Shown: positions 7,159 to 14,107 of the stretch, in pieces
How positions within the stretch are numbered: position 1 is the stretch's first letter
How the letters are laid out: each line of letters begins with the position of its first letter
Source of the DNA: Saccharopolyspora hirsuta
Lineage (GTDB): Bacteria; Actinomycetota; Actinomycetes; Mycobacteriales; Pseudonocardiaceae
Length of the DNA: 64,000 nt
Assembly (NCBI RefSeq): GCF_008630535.1
Contig: NZ_VWPH01000012.1
Coordinates: 124,001 to 188,000 of the forward strand
Direction: 5' to 3'
Position numbers and translations under genes: made by a program
Notes under the pieces: generated by a model
Seen by the model: only the letters and a program-made list of their open reading frames with translations
What the model was told of the DNA's origin: nothing
The model's database searches: none

Positions 7159-7362
7159 TTACCGCGCTACGCCCCGGAAGAACGCCACGAGTCCCTCGAC
7201 GGCCCTTCCGATCAGGTCGGCTGCGTTCTGCACGAACGTGGCCGCGTCGCTCGGGTACTTGACCACCAACACCACGAGCGCGACGACGACCAGCGTCCAG
7301 AGCGCCTTCGACAACGTTCCGCCGCCAGCCTTCGGCATGATCGGCAACGAGTTCTTCGCCAT
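7159..7362 (-). CDS. small single-pass membrane protein, 67 aa
   Basis: MAKNSLPIMPKAGGG leads into one strongly hydrophobic segment (about residues 21-38, LWTLVVVALVVLVVKY), followed by an amphipathic helix. GGAGG lies six bases before the ATG at 7362. It converges on the GntR gene with a four-base gap. Its function is unknown. Confidence 0.6.
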   Translation of the reverse strand: MAKNSLPIMPKAGGGTLSKALWTLVVVALVVLVVKYPSDAATFVQNAADLIGRAVEGLVAFFRGVAR

Positions 7363-7485
7363 GCTGCCCTCCGTTGGTTCGCCCCGCGACACTCCGCGTC
7401 GTTCACCGGAGTTCGGGGGCTCCGTCCTGCGTGACTCCAGTTCACGGCAGGCCAGCGGACGTTCCAACGGATCTTCCCGAGTCGC

Positions 7486-7555
7486 TTGAAGACGTCCTTC
7501 CCGCTATATATCGTCCTGAGAACGTCCCGAAATCGTCCTTGAAACGTCCCTGGGG
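7486..7555 (+). promoter_or_regulatory. promoter with 11-bp phased CGTCC repeats
   Basis: Four units starting at 7511, 7522, 7533 and 7544 (TCGTCC, ACGTCC, TCGTCC, ACGTCC, each followed by a T/C-rich then GA-rich triplet) are spaced by exactly 11 bp; a fifth ACGTCC lies at 7492. TATATA at 7505-7510 and a TTGAAG at 7486 could form the core promoter, although their spacing is short. The array sits between that box and the start of the HTH gene at 7562, so it probably binds a repressor on one DNA face. Confidence 0.55.
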
Positions 7556-7561
7556 GTGGGG

Positions 7562-8302
7562 ATGGCCAACGAGAGACTGCGAGCCGCGCTACGCGCCGCT
7601 GGTTTCACGCTCCAGGAGCTCGCACAGCAAGTCGAGGTCGACACGAAGACCGTCGAGCGCTGGATCAGCCTCGAACGCGTGCCACACCGTCGCACACGTC
7701 GCAAAGTCGCGGAACTCGTCAAGACTGACGAAGTGCAGCTCTGGCCTTCGCTGGCAAATGACCTGTACACGAAACCGAACGAAGATACCGAAATCGTTCA
7801 CATCTACCCTTCACGATCCTCGGTACCATTCGCCCTGTGGGAAGAGTTGATTTCCGGCGTCCAGGAGCACATGGAGGTACTCGTCTTCAGCGGGCAATTC
7901 CTCGTCGAACAGCACAACATCCTTCCCATCATCAGGAGAAAATCAGAGAAGGGAGTCGCATTCCGGTTCATCGTCGGAGACGAGACTTCCGACACTGTCA
8001 TTCAACGCGCGATCGAAGAAGGCACGACAGGCGGCCTTGAAGGGCGGATCCAGATGATGCGCCGCTACCTCAGCAAGGTCTCAGATCTGCCGAATGTGGA
8101 AGTCCGCACACACAGCACCATCCTTTACAACTCGCTCTACCGATTCGACGACCAGCTCTTGGTCAACGGCCACGCGTACGGTGCTCTTGCTGGCGAAAAT
8201 CCGGTGATGCATCTGCGTCGAGTCCCACAAGGACAGATGTGGGACCACTACATGAATTCATTCGAGCGAGTCTGGCAAAAAGCCACGCCCGACACCATCT
8301 GA
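7562..8302 (+). CDS. HTH protein with phospholipase-D-like C-terminal domain, 246 aa
   Basis: Residues 1-60 are an XRE-like helix-turn-helix (FTLQELAQQVEVDTKTVERW, with an unusual basic HRRTRR run). The remainder resembles the PLD-like, DUF5919-type domain seen after HTH domains in actinomycete proteins, with LVFSGQFLVEQ and a late LYRFDDQLLVNGHAYG segment. The canonical HxKxxxxD pair is not visible, so catalysis is doubtful. ATG at 7562 is chosen because the GTG two codons earlier lacks a ribosome site. It heads a cassette with the Nudix gene nine bases downstream. Confidence 0.75.
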   Translation: MANERLRAALRAAGFTLQELAQQVEVDTKTVERWISLERVPHRRTRRKVAELVKTDEVQLWPSLANDLYTKPNEDTEIVHIYPSRSSVPFALWEELISGVQEHMEVLVFSGQFLVEQHNILPIIRRKSEKGVAFRFIVGDETSDTVIQRAIEEGTTGGLEGRIQMMRRYLSKVSDLPNVEVRTHSTILYNSLYRFDDQLLVNGHAYGALAGENPVMHLRRVPQGQMWDHYMNSFERVWQKATPDTI

Positions 8303-8311
8303 GGAGTATTC

Positions 8312-8788
8312 ATGGCCCGCGTAGACTACTTCAACGACCCCAACGCCCCAGCAGCCAACTCCGTCGTCCCGTCCGTCACGGCGGCAATCCGCAACGACGC
8401 TGGCGAAATCCTGCTGATCCACAAGATTGACAACGACCGCTGGGCAATTCCCGGAGGCGGACACGATGCTGGCGAGTACATCACAGAAACCGTGGTTCGC
8501 GAGGTCAAGGAAGAAACCGGCCTCGACGTCGAAGTCCTCCGCCTCACCGGCGTTTACACGAACCCGAACCACGTCATGGCATACGACGATGGCGAAGTGC
8601 GGCAGCAATTCTCGCTCTGTTTCGCCTGCCGGTGGATCGGCGGACAACCTCGGGAAGATGGGAACGAAACGAAGGAGGTCCGCTGGGTTTCGCCAACGGA
8701 CCTCGATCGCCTCAACATCCACCCGTCCATGCGTCTCCGGATCGACCACGCCCTGGACGAATCGCGGAGCGCGCCTTACCTCGGCTGA
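8312..8788 (+). CDS. Nudix hydrolase, 158 aa
   Basis: A perfect Nudix box occupies residues 49-71: G49, E55, R63-E64, E67-E68 and G70 in the GX5EX7REUXEEXGU pattern, the Mg-binding helix that cleaves nucleoside diphosphate-X compounds. GAGGAG precedes the ATG and overlaps the end of the HTH gene, so the two are co-translated. The substrate cannot be read from the sequence. Related Nudix genes sit on actinomycete integrative elements; pSAM2 Pif, which blocks transfer between element-bearing cells, is one. Confidence 0.9.
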   Translation: MARVDYFNDPNAPAANSVVPSVTAAIRNDAGEILLIHKIDNDRWAIPGGGHDAGEYITETVVREVKEETGLDVEVLRLTGVYTNPNHVMAYDDGEVRQQFSLCFACRWIGGQPREDGNETKEVRWVSPTDLDRLNIHPSMRLRIDHALDESRSAPYLG

Positions 8789-9327
8789 ACTTCAGCTAGC
8801 CGCTTCGCGGTTCGGTCAACCGCTTCCGCGAGAACAGGCCGAGCCTTGACCCATGTCCGGTGCACCGGGTCGTCGGGGGCGTAGCGGCTGAGGATTTCGT
8901 CGATTCGCTCGGCGTAGCTGTACCGCTCGCCTCCCGGCCCCGTCGTGAGATCTGCCGCGACAAGCGCATCCAGCAGTGGGGAATCCTCGAACGGGAATTC
9001 GGCCAGTTCCTGCGACATGCCCCGTTCCGCAGCCTCGAATCGGGCTCCCGAGTGGTGCGCGACGAGGTTCACCACCTCGGCCGACCAGCCCTGCTTCTGG
9101 AGCCACCGAGCGCCATCGAGCGGGTGGAAGTGCGTGTGCCCGATCTCCGGCGAGTAGCCAATGTCGTGCAGCCACGCGGCTGCGACGAGAACGTCTCGAT
9201 CCTGCGGCGGGACAGCTGGGCTCAGCTCGGCCGCGCGGGCAGCGACTGCTTGAACGTGCAGCCACCTTCGCCCGAGCGGCGCAACGAAGTGTTCGGCGAT
9301 CTCGGCTGCTCGCTGCGCTAGCTCCAT
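8776..9327 (-). CDS. HD-domain phosphohydrolase, 183 aa
   Basis: The HD signature is present: H24 in the first helix, the HD pair at 54-55 (AAAWLHDIGYSP), H64 and H67, and HH at 91-92. This is the metal-binding set of HD hydrolases acting on nucleotides or phosphate esters. The gene converges with the Nudix gene and overlaps it by 13 bp at the 3' end. No clear ribosome site precedes ATG 9327. A TAGCGT eight bases upstream suggests a leaderless start. It is the last gene before the right attachment site. Confidence 0.85.
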   Translation of the reverse strand: MELAQRAAEIAEHFVAPLGRRWLHVQAVAARAAELSPAVPPQDRDVLVAAAWLHDIGYSPEIGHTHFHPLDGARWLQKQGWSAEVVNLVAHHSGARFEAAERGMSQELAEFPFEDSPLLDALVAADLTTGPGGERYSYAERIDEILSRYAPDDPVHRTWVKARPVLAEAVDRTAKRLAEVQPR

Positions 9328-9501
9328 GTACAGGCACGCTACCTTTCTGCTCGCTCGCTCCAACAGGGGTTGTCCCTTCTGTCCCCGGAGTCCCCGCATA
9401 GGCTTTGACCTGCATAAATTCCGGCAGATCCGGGGACATCGAGGGAGTCGGTGTCCCCCGCAGTACGGGTATTCGCCCTCACCAGAGCGACTCAATCCGG
9501 G

Positions 9502-9517
9502 GCTGAAACAGTGGGGG
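9502..9517. repeat. 16-bp inverted repeat, left arm
   Basis: GCTGAAACAGTGGGGG here is the exact reverse complement of 9765-9780, and similarity extends imperfectly to both sides. The region 9328-9840 otherwise holds no convincing gene; the paired repeats frame its second half next to the att site. Confidence 0.7.
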
Positions 9518-9764
9518 GTGGCTCCCTGAACCCGCCCAAGTACGGTCCAGCGGGGCCGCAGGCGGTCGATCGGCAGGTTCCCCATCTTCCTCAGGCCGAC
9601 AGGACGCTTGAGCGTCAGAGGCCCGCTCAAGAGGCGCTGAGATCGCCGTAGACGTCACGAAAAGGCCTGGGCTATGCAACGGGACCCAGCAGCACGGTCG
9701 CGCGCTCCTAGCCGCCCGATGTGATCGGCTCAGTTTCCGGCTCAGTTCGCGCCCGTGCCACCCG

Positions 9765-9780
9765 CCCCCACTGTTTCAGC
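9765..9780. repeat. 16-bp inverted repeat, right arm
   Basis: CCCCCACTGTTTCAGC, the inverted partner of 9502-9517, ends 60 bp left of the tRNA-Thr-derived att site. It could be an arm-type integrase site or a trace of an earlier insertion. Confidence 0.7.
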
Positions 9781-9840
9781 GATGGCATTGACCAGCACAA
9801 AGACACGGTGAGGCACTCACGTGAACTAGGAACCGGAGAC

Positions 9841-9885
9841 CTTGTAAGCGGACGGTCAGGGGTTCGAGTCCCCTCAGCGGCTCCA
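9841..9885 (+). other. attachment site: 3' part of tRNA-Thr(TGT)
   Basis: The sequence starts in an anticodon loop (CTTGTAA, anticodon TGT). It continues through the 3' anticodon strand and variable loop, a perfect T arm (AGGGG-TTCGAGT-CCCCT) and the 3' acceptor strand, and ends in an encoded CCA at 9883-9885. The 5' half is absent: no AGCGGC-complementary strand or D arm lies upstream. This is the duplicated 3' end left by integration into a tRNA gene, and it marks the right border of the element. The intact tRNA gene should be at the other end. The stretch 9886-10124 holds no gene that I can support. Confidence 0.85.
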
Positions 9886-10124
9886 AAGGTACCTGACCAG
9901 GCGTTTTGGCGAATCCCCAACAACCTGTCAGCTGCAGCACACCCAACGCCGCGACGGCGGGCCGAATCCCGTCGGTGCGCGACGGCAACCGTGATCTCGC
10001 CGTCGGGCGCGACGGCATCGATCTTGCAGGCGAACCCCTCGAAGGTGTGTCCCCGGATCCGCGAAGGCGGCCTGCGAACAACGTCGAGCCCAGCCGACAT
10101 CGATCGCCACCGGCCTCGGGAAGA

Positions 10125-10174
10125 ACAGCTCACCGGTCCGCGGTCGGGACGCCGACCGCGGACCGGTGAGCTGT
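10125..10174 (-). terminator. perfect 23-bp hairpin after the chitinase gene
   Basis: Two 23-base arms (10125-10147 and 10152-10174) pair without mismatch around a four-base loop. It lies about 28 bases past the chitinase stop and probably also shields the chromosome from transcription out of the element. Confidence 0.8.
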
Positions 10175-10177
10175 CGG

Positions 10178-10199
10178 GGCGGTTTCGCGCGAAACCGCC
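10178..10199 (-). terminator. second, shorter hairpin after the chitinase gene
   Basis: GGCGGTTTCG and CGAAACCGCC pair with a two-base loop immediately downstream of the chitinase stop, making a tandem terminator with the 23-bp stem. Confidence 0.6.
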
Positions 10200-10202
10200 G
10201 GA

Positions 10203-11273
10203 TCAGCGGCCCTGCAGCGCCTTGACGTTGTCGCCGAAGGTCCAGTTCTTGGAGCCGTCCCAGTTGAGGGACCAGGTCATCAGGCCCTTCAGGCCGCCGT
10301 TGTAGTTGTTCCAGGCCTGGGCCACCAGGTTCGGCGGCATGTGGCCGCCACCGGCGCCCGGCTGGGCCGGGAGGCCCGGGACCTGCTTGTCGTACGGGAC
10401 CTTGATCGTCGTGCCCTGGACGACCAGGCCGTTGTTCAGGCAGTCCGTCTGGACCGTGAAGCCCTCCACGGTGCCCGCCTGGTACGAGTCGCCGGAGCAG
10501 CCGTACATGCTGCCGTTGTAGTACTGCATGTTCAGCCACCAGAGGCGGCCGTTGTCCGCGTACTTCTTCACGATCGGCAGGTAGGCGCCCCAGATCGAGC
10601 CGTACTGGACGCTGCCGCCGGTCACGTACGCCGTCTCCGGGGCCATCGTCAGGCCGAAGTTGTCCGGCATCCGGGCCAGCACGCCGTCGATGATGCGGAT
10701 CAGGTTGGCCTGCGACGGCGACAGCTCGTTGATGTTGCCGCTGCTGGTCAGGCCGGTCTCGATGTCGATGTCGATGCCGTCGAAGTTGTACTCCTGGAGG
10801 ATCGGCACGATGGTCTCGACGAACCGGTCGGCGACCGCGCTGGAGGACAGGTCGATGCCCGCCGTCGCGCCGCCGATCGACATCAGGATGGTCATCCCGT
10901 TGGCCTTGGCCTGGCACATCTCCTCCGGCGTGGCCACCTTGACGGTGCTGTCCATGCCGTCCTCCCACAGCACGGTGCCGTCGGAGCGGATGACCGGGAA
11001 GGCCGCGTTGAGCACGTTGTAGCCGTGCTGGCCGATCTCCGGGTTGGTGATCGGCGTCCAGCCGAACGGCGGGTGCACCCCGTTCACCGCGCCGTCCCAG
11101 TTTTCCCAGTAGCCCTGCAGGACCTTGCCCTCCGGTTTCGACTTCACCGGACAGCTGGCGGCCGCCTCGGGCGCCGGGCCCGAGGTGTCCGCGGCAGCCG
11201 GGAACACCGGCAGCACGGCGGTGAAGGCCACCGCCAGACCGGCTCCGAGCAGGCGTTTCATCCGAGCAACCAT
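10203..11273 (-). CDS. secreted GH18 chitinase, 356 aa
   Basis: The catalytic glycoside hydrolase 18 signature DxxDxDxE is intact in YNFDGIDIDIE, and ILMSIGGAT is the upstream SxGG motif. Residues 1-32 (MVARMKRLLGAGLAVAFTAV, then ending AAA) are a Sec signal peptide. No carbohydrate-binding module is present. GTG or ATG candidates further upstream are rejected because GAGGGGAG lies seven bases before the ATG at 11273. The enzyme hydrolyses chitin outside the cell. The promoter region contains a TGGTATTTACCA site resembling the binding sequence of the GlcNAc-responsive repressor DasR. Confidence 0.9.
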   Translation of the reverse strand: MVARMKRLLGAGLAVAFTAVLPVFPAAADTSGPAPEAAASCPVKSKPEGKVLQGYWENWDGAVNGVHPPFGWTPITNPEIGQHGYNVLNAAFPVIRSDGTVLWEDGMDSTVKVATPEEMCQAKANGMTILMSIGGATAGIDLSSSAVADRFVETIVPILQEYNFDGIDIDIETGLTSSGNINELSPSQANLIRIIDGVLARMPDNFGLTMAPETAYVTGGSVQYGSIWGAYLPIVKKYADNGRLWWLNMQYYNGSMYGCSGDSYQAGTVEGFTVQTDCLNNGLVVQGTTIKVPYDKQVPGLPAQPGAGGGHMPPNLVAQAWNNYNGGLKGLMTWSLNWDGSKNWTFGDNVKALQGR

Positions 11274-11352
11274 GCGCTGCTCCCCTCTCGACCGGACCAG
11301 TCGCAGAATTGGTCCTGGATCGAATTGAATTCGGCGAAAACCAATCGGAACC

Positions 11353-11409
11353 TTTATGCCAAGCAGCGCAGGCGGATACAAGACCTCCACCGAAGTGGTA
11401 TTTACCAAT
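11353..11409 (-). promoter_or_regulatory. chitinase promoter with dre-like operator
   Basis: On the minus strand TTGTAT (11376-11381), a 17-base spacer and CATAAA (11353-11358) form a plausible promoter. Just upstream, 11394-11409 reads AGTGGTATTTACCAAT, which keeps the TGGT/ACCA half-sites of the DasR-responsive element. A second GGACCA-N10-TGGTCC dyad lies in the leader around 11294-11315. Confidence 0.5.
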
Positions 11410-11417
11410 TTTTGGAC

Positions 11418-11501
11418 CGTTTTCGCAGGTGGTGCGTCGTGAGTGTTTTCCGTTGCTATAGCACCACAAAGCGCTCGCGACCCCTGATCAGCGGAAACGG
11501 G
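11418..11501. repeat. palindromic repeat family A, copy 1
   Basis: The core CGTGAG...GTTGCTATAGCACC...GCTCGCG is flanked by CCGTTTTCGC on the left and GCGGAAACGG on the right, making an extended imperfect palindrome of about 84 bp. It lies between the divergent chitinase and GNAT genes. Confidence 0.75.
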
Positions 11502-11576
11502 ACCGTCACGCCGCGGTTTCCCCGCCGAAACGCGGTTCCCGGACGATCACCCGAGGCGCAGCCGAACGGAGCACTG

Positions 11577-12062
11577 GTGGAGATCATCGTCGACGACCTG
11601 ACCGGCCCGGAGATCGCGGAGTTCCTCGCCGCCCACGTCGCGGAGCTCCAGTCCGTCTCCCCGCCGGAGAGCACCCACGCGCTCGACCTGGACGCGCTGC
11701 GCCGCCCCGAGATCACCTTCTGGTCGATGCGCGACGGCGGCACCGTGGTCGGCTGCGGAGCGCTCAAGGAGCTGGACGCCGACCACGCCGAGCTGAAGTC
11801 GATGCGGATCGCCCCGGCGCACCAGAACCGCGGCCTGGCGTCCCGCCTGCTGGTGCACATCACGGAAGCGGCCCAGCAGCGCGGGTTCTCCCGGCTGAGC
11901 CTGGAAACCGGCTCGTTCGACTTCTTCGCCCCCGCCCGCCACCTCTACGCCAAGCACGGGTTCACGCCCTGCGAGCCGTTCGCGGACTACCGCCCCGACC
12001 CCAACAGCGTCTTCCTGACCAAGCAGCTGCAGCCCGGCCGAGCCGGATCAGCGCGCGCATGA
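11577..12062 (+). CDS. GNAT-family N-acetyltransferase, 161 aa
   Basis: The acetyl-CoA binding motif A is clear as MRIAPAHQNRGLASRLLVHI (Q/RxxGxG/A type), and a KHGFTPCEPF motif B follows near the C-terminus. I chose the GTG at 11577 with GGAG six bases upstream. The architecture is that of small-molecule or peptide acetyltransferases; the substrate is unknown. The DUF2127 gene follows after seven bases, so the two probably form an operon. Confidence 0.8.
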   Translation: MEIIVDDLTGPEIAEFLAAHVAELQSVSPPESTHALDLDALRRPEITFWSMRDGGTVVGCGALKELDADHAELKSMRIAPAHQNRGLASRLLVHITEAAQQRGFSRLSLETGSFDFFAPARHLYAKHGFTPCEPFADYRPDPNSVFLTKQLQPGRAGSARA

Positions 12063-12069
12063 TGGATCG

Positions 12070-12546
12070 GTGCGCGAGCCGACCACGCTGACCGACAAGT
12101 TCTTCCTGGGCGCCGTCCTGCTCAAGGGGCTCGACGGAGCGGTGCAGCTGCTCGGCGGGATCCTGCTGATCTTCGTGCCGCCGGAGGCCGTCACGCGGCT
12201 CGCGCACGCGGTCGTCACCCGCGACCTGGTCGGTCCGCCCACCGGACCGCTGGCCGGGCACTTCGAGGAAGCGGTGCGGCACTTCGCCGACGGCAACCGC
12301 ACGTTCGTGATCGCCTACCTGCTGCTGCACGGCGTGATCAAGCTCGTGCTGGTGATCGCGCTGCTGCGCAAGGTCCTGCCGATGTACCCGGTGGCCGCCG
12401 CAGCGCTGGGGCTGTTCGTGCTCTTCGAGATCCTCCGGGCGGTGCAGACCCGCTCGATCGTGCTGCCGCTGCTCGCCGCGCTCGACGTGGCGATCATCGT
12501 GCTGGTCGTCAAGGAGTACCTGGAACTGCGCCGCCAGCGGAGCTGA
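12070..12546 (+). CDS. DUF2127 membrane protein, 158 aa
   Basis: Four hydrophobic segments (about 12-37, 78-100, 103-123 and 126-147) with an extracytoplasmic loop after the first match the DUF2127 family of small integral membrane proteins of unknown function. GTG at 12070 is used. The gene follows the GNAT gene and ends before a bidirectional hairpin. Confidence 0.75.
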   Translation: MREPTTLTDKFFLGAVLLKGLDGAVQLLGGILLIFVPPEAVTRLAHAVVTRDLVGPPTGPLAGHFEEAVRHFADGNRTFVIAYLLLHGVIKLVLVIALLRKVLPMYPVAAAALGLFVLFEILRAVQTRSIVLPLLAALDVAIIVLVVKEYLELRRQRS

Positions 12547-12565
12547 AGGCGGCGCGAAAAACGAC

Positions 12566-12599
12566 CGTCGCCCGACACGCCGGGGCATGTCGGGCGACG
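12566..12599. terminator. bidirectional terminator
   Basis: CGTCGCCCGACA (12566-12577) pairs perfectly with TGTCGGGCGACG (12588-12599). It sits between convergent genes, is preceded on the plus strand by GAAAAACG, and can serve both. Confidence 0.75.
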
Positions 12600-12612
12600 G
12601 GGAGCGCGGGCG

Positions 12613-13845
12613 CTAGGCCCGCCTGCGCAGCACCACGAGGAGCAGAGCACCCGCGGCGAGCAGCGCGGCACCGGCGATGCTCAGCGCGCCGGTCGGCACA
12701 CCGGTCTTGGCCAGGTGCTCGACGTCCTGCCAGGAGCCGCCGGGCGGCTCACCGCCGGACCAGCCACCACCGCCGCCGGGCCAGCCCCCACCCCCCGGCT
12801 GCTCGCCGCAACCCGGCGATTCTGGCCGCTCCTCGCACGGAGGTTCGGTGCAGTTCGGCGGCGGCTCCGGACAGGGCCGCTGGTCGCAGGTCGGCGGCGG
12901 CGGGCAGGTACCGGTGCTGGAGGTCGGCGGCCCGGACGTCGTGGGCTCGCCGGAGGTCGGCTCCGAGGTGCTCGTCGACGTCGGCGGCTCCGAGGTCTCC
13001 GACGACGAGGTCGGCGGCTCCGAGGTTGTCGTGGTCGGTTCCGTTGTCGCGGTCGGCTCCGTCGTCGTAGTCGGCTCCGTCGTGGTCGTCGGCGGGGTGC
13101 CCGCCTCGCACTCCACGCGGACGTCGCCAGCCGTCACGTCCATCAGCTCGCCGTCGAAGACGACCGCGCCCGACGCGTCGTGCATGACCGCGTGCACCTG
13201 GACCTGGATCGCCGCGTGCGCGCCGTGGTCCCACGTCTCCTCGATCCGGGCCACGTCGGTCGTCAGCGTCACCTCGCCGATGCCGGACAGCCCCAGCTGC
13301 GCGCCGGTGGTCTCCGCGGTCGAGGTACCGGCGGGCAGCGGGCGGGTCACGTCGTCGAAGAGGTAGATCGAGTTCGAGTCGGTCGCCGCGTAGGCCTCCT
13401 CGGTGCTGGTCAGCGGCGGTTGGGTGCAGCGGGCCCAGGTGTGCAGCGAGCCGAAGCTGAGCAGGTTCGGGCCGCCTTCGGTCGCGGAGATGCCGAACCC
13501 GCTCCAGGACGCGCTGGCCTCGCGCGATCCGGCGCTGTCCGCAGTCCGCGCGGTGTCGGTGCCGGGCGGGGTGGGGCCGCCGTACCAGCCGTTGACGTGG
13601 CTCAGCACGCCTTCGGGGTCGCTCTGGTTCCACGAGCCGAGCTCGTCACCGGGATCCGCGGACACCGAACCGAGCTCGCCGCTGAAGCCGCCGACGCCCG
13701 CCTCCGGGACGGCGGTGACGTTCAGCTGCAGCAACGTGCTCTCGGCCGCGGCCTGCTGAGCGGTCGCCACCGGCCCCGTGGTGGCCACGGCCATCGCAGC
13801 GGCCGCGGCGACTGCGGCGAGGATCGAATGGGTGGCTCTGATCAC
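12613..13845 (-). CDS. sortase-anchored surface protein with LAKTG motif, 410 aa
   Basis: The N-terminal signal peptide (about 1-33, ending TAQQAAA) is followed by a 220-residue globular region with two cysteines near 140 and 250. Then comes a long stalk of Thr/Glu/Pro repeats (TTTTEPTTTT, SETSEPPTST) and a Pro/Cys/Gly region with CPPPPTC and CPEPPPNC knots. The C-terminus has LAKTG, a hydrophobic segment and RRR, the signal for class E (LAxTG) sortases. No sortase gene is in the window. The start GTG at 13845 has TAGGCT six bases upstream and no ribosome site, so it is probably leaderless. Possibly an adhesin; the globular domain is not recognised. Confidence 0.8.
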   Translation of the reverse strand: MIRATHSILAAVAAAAAMAVATTGPVATAQQAAAESTLLQLNVTAVPEAGVGGFSGELGSVSADPGDELGSWNQSDPEGVLSHVNGWYGGPTPPGTDTARTADSAGSREASASWSGFGISATEGGPNLLSFGSLHTWARCTQPPLTSTEEAYAATDSNSIYLFDDVTRPLPAGTSTAETTGAQLGLSGIGEVTLTTDVARIEETWDHGAHAAIQVQVHAVMHDASGAVVFDGELMDVTAGDVRVECEAGTPPTTTTEPTTTTEPTATTEPTTTTSEPPTSSSETSEPPTSTSTSEPTSGEPTTSGPPTSSTGTCPPPPTCDQRPCPEPPPNCTEPPCEERPESPGCGEQPGGGGWPGGGGGWSGGEPPGGSWQDVEHLAKTGVPTGALSIAGAALLAAGALLLVVLRRRA

Positions 13846-13853
13846 AGGCGAAG

Positions 13854-13871
13854 CCTAAGTGTCCTCTTAGG
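13854..13871. promoter_or_regulatory. CCTAAG/CTTAGG dyad upstream of the LAKTG gene
   Basis: CCTAAG-N6-CTTAGG overlaps the presumed -10 box (TAGGCT on the minus strand) of the leaderless LAKTG gene, a position where a repressor would act. The remainder of 13872-14107 is the divergent promoter region of the protease, without further clear motifs. Confidence 0.35.
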
Positions 13872-14107
13872 ACTGCGCTGGGATTGCGATCTCGCGCGTC
13901 CGGGCGATCCTCGGATCACCCGATCGGCAGCCCGCGGGAAATCCGGGAATCCGGGGGTTTTCCCGGGTCAACACCTTGATCAATTTTCGCGGCGTAGCCG
14001 TTAATGTGGCGAGTTGTGTCCAACAAATGGACAAAATCACTCGAACGAGTGAAGAGTGCTTTTCGGTTCGAATCAGCTGCGTTCCTCGCGAACCGAAGGA
14101 GATCAGC

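Noticed and set aside
9780..9885. Complete tRNA gene
   Set aside because: Only the part from the anticodon loop to CCA is present; no D arm or 5' acceptor strand complementary to AGCGGC lies upstream.
9886..10124. Short protein frames across the att site and the following gap
   Set aside because: The frame that crosses the tRNA remnant (GTRTPDRPLTRSP) is the known artefact of translating a tRNA; no ribosome site or conserved domain is seen.
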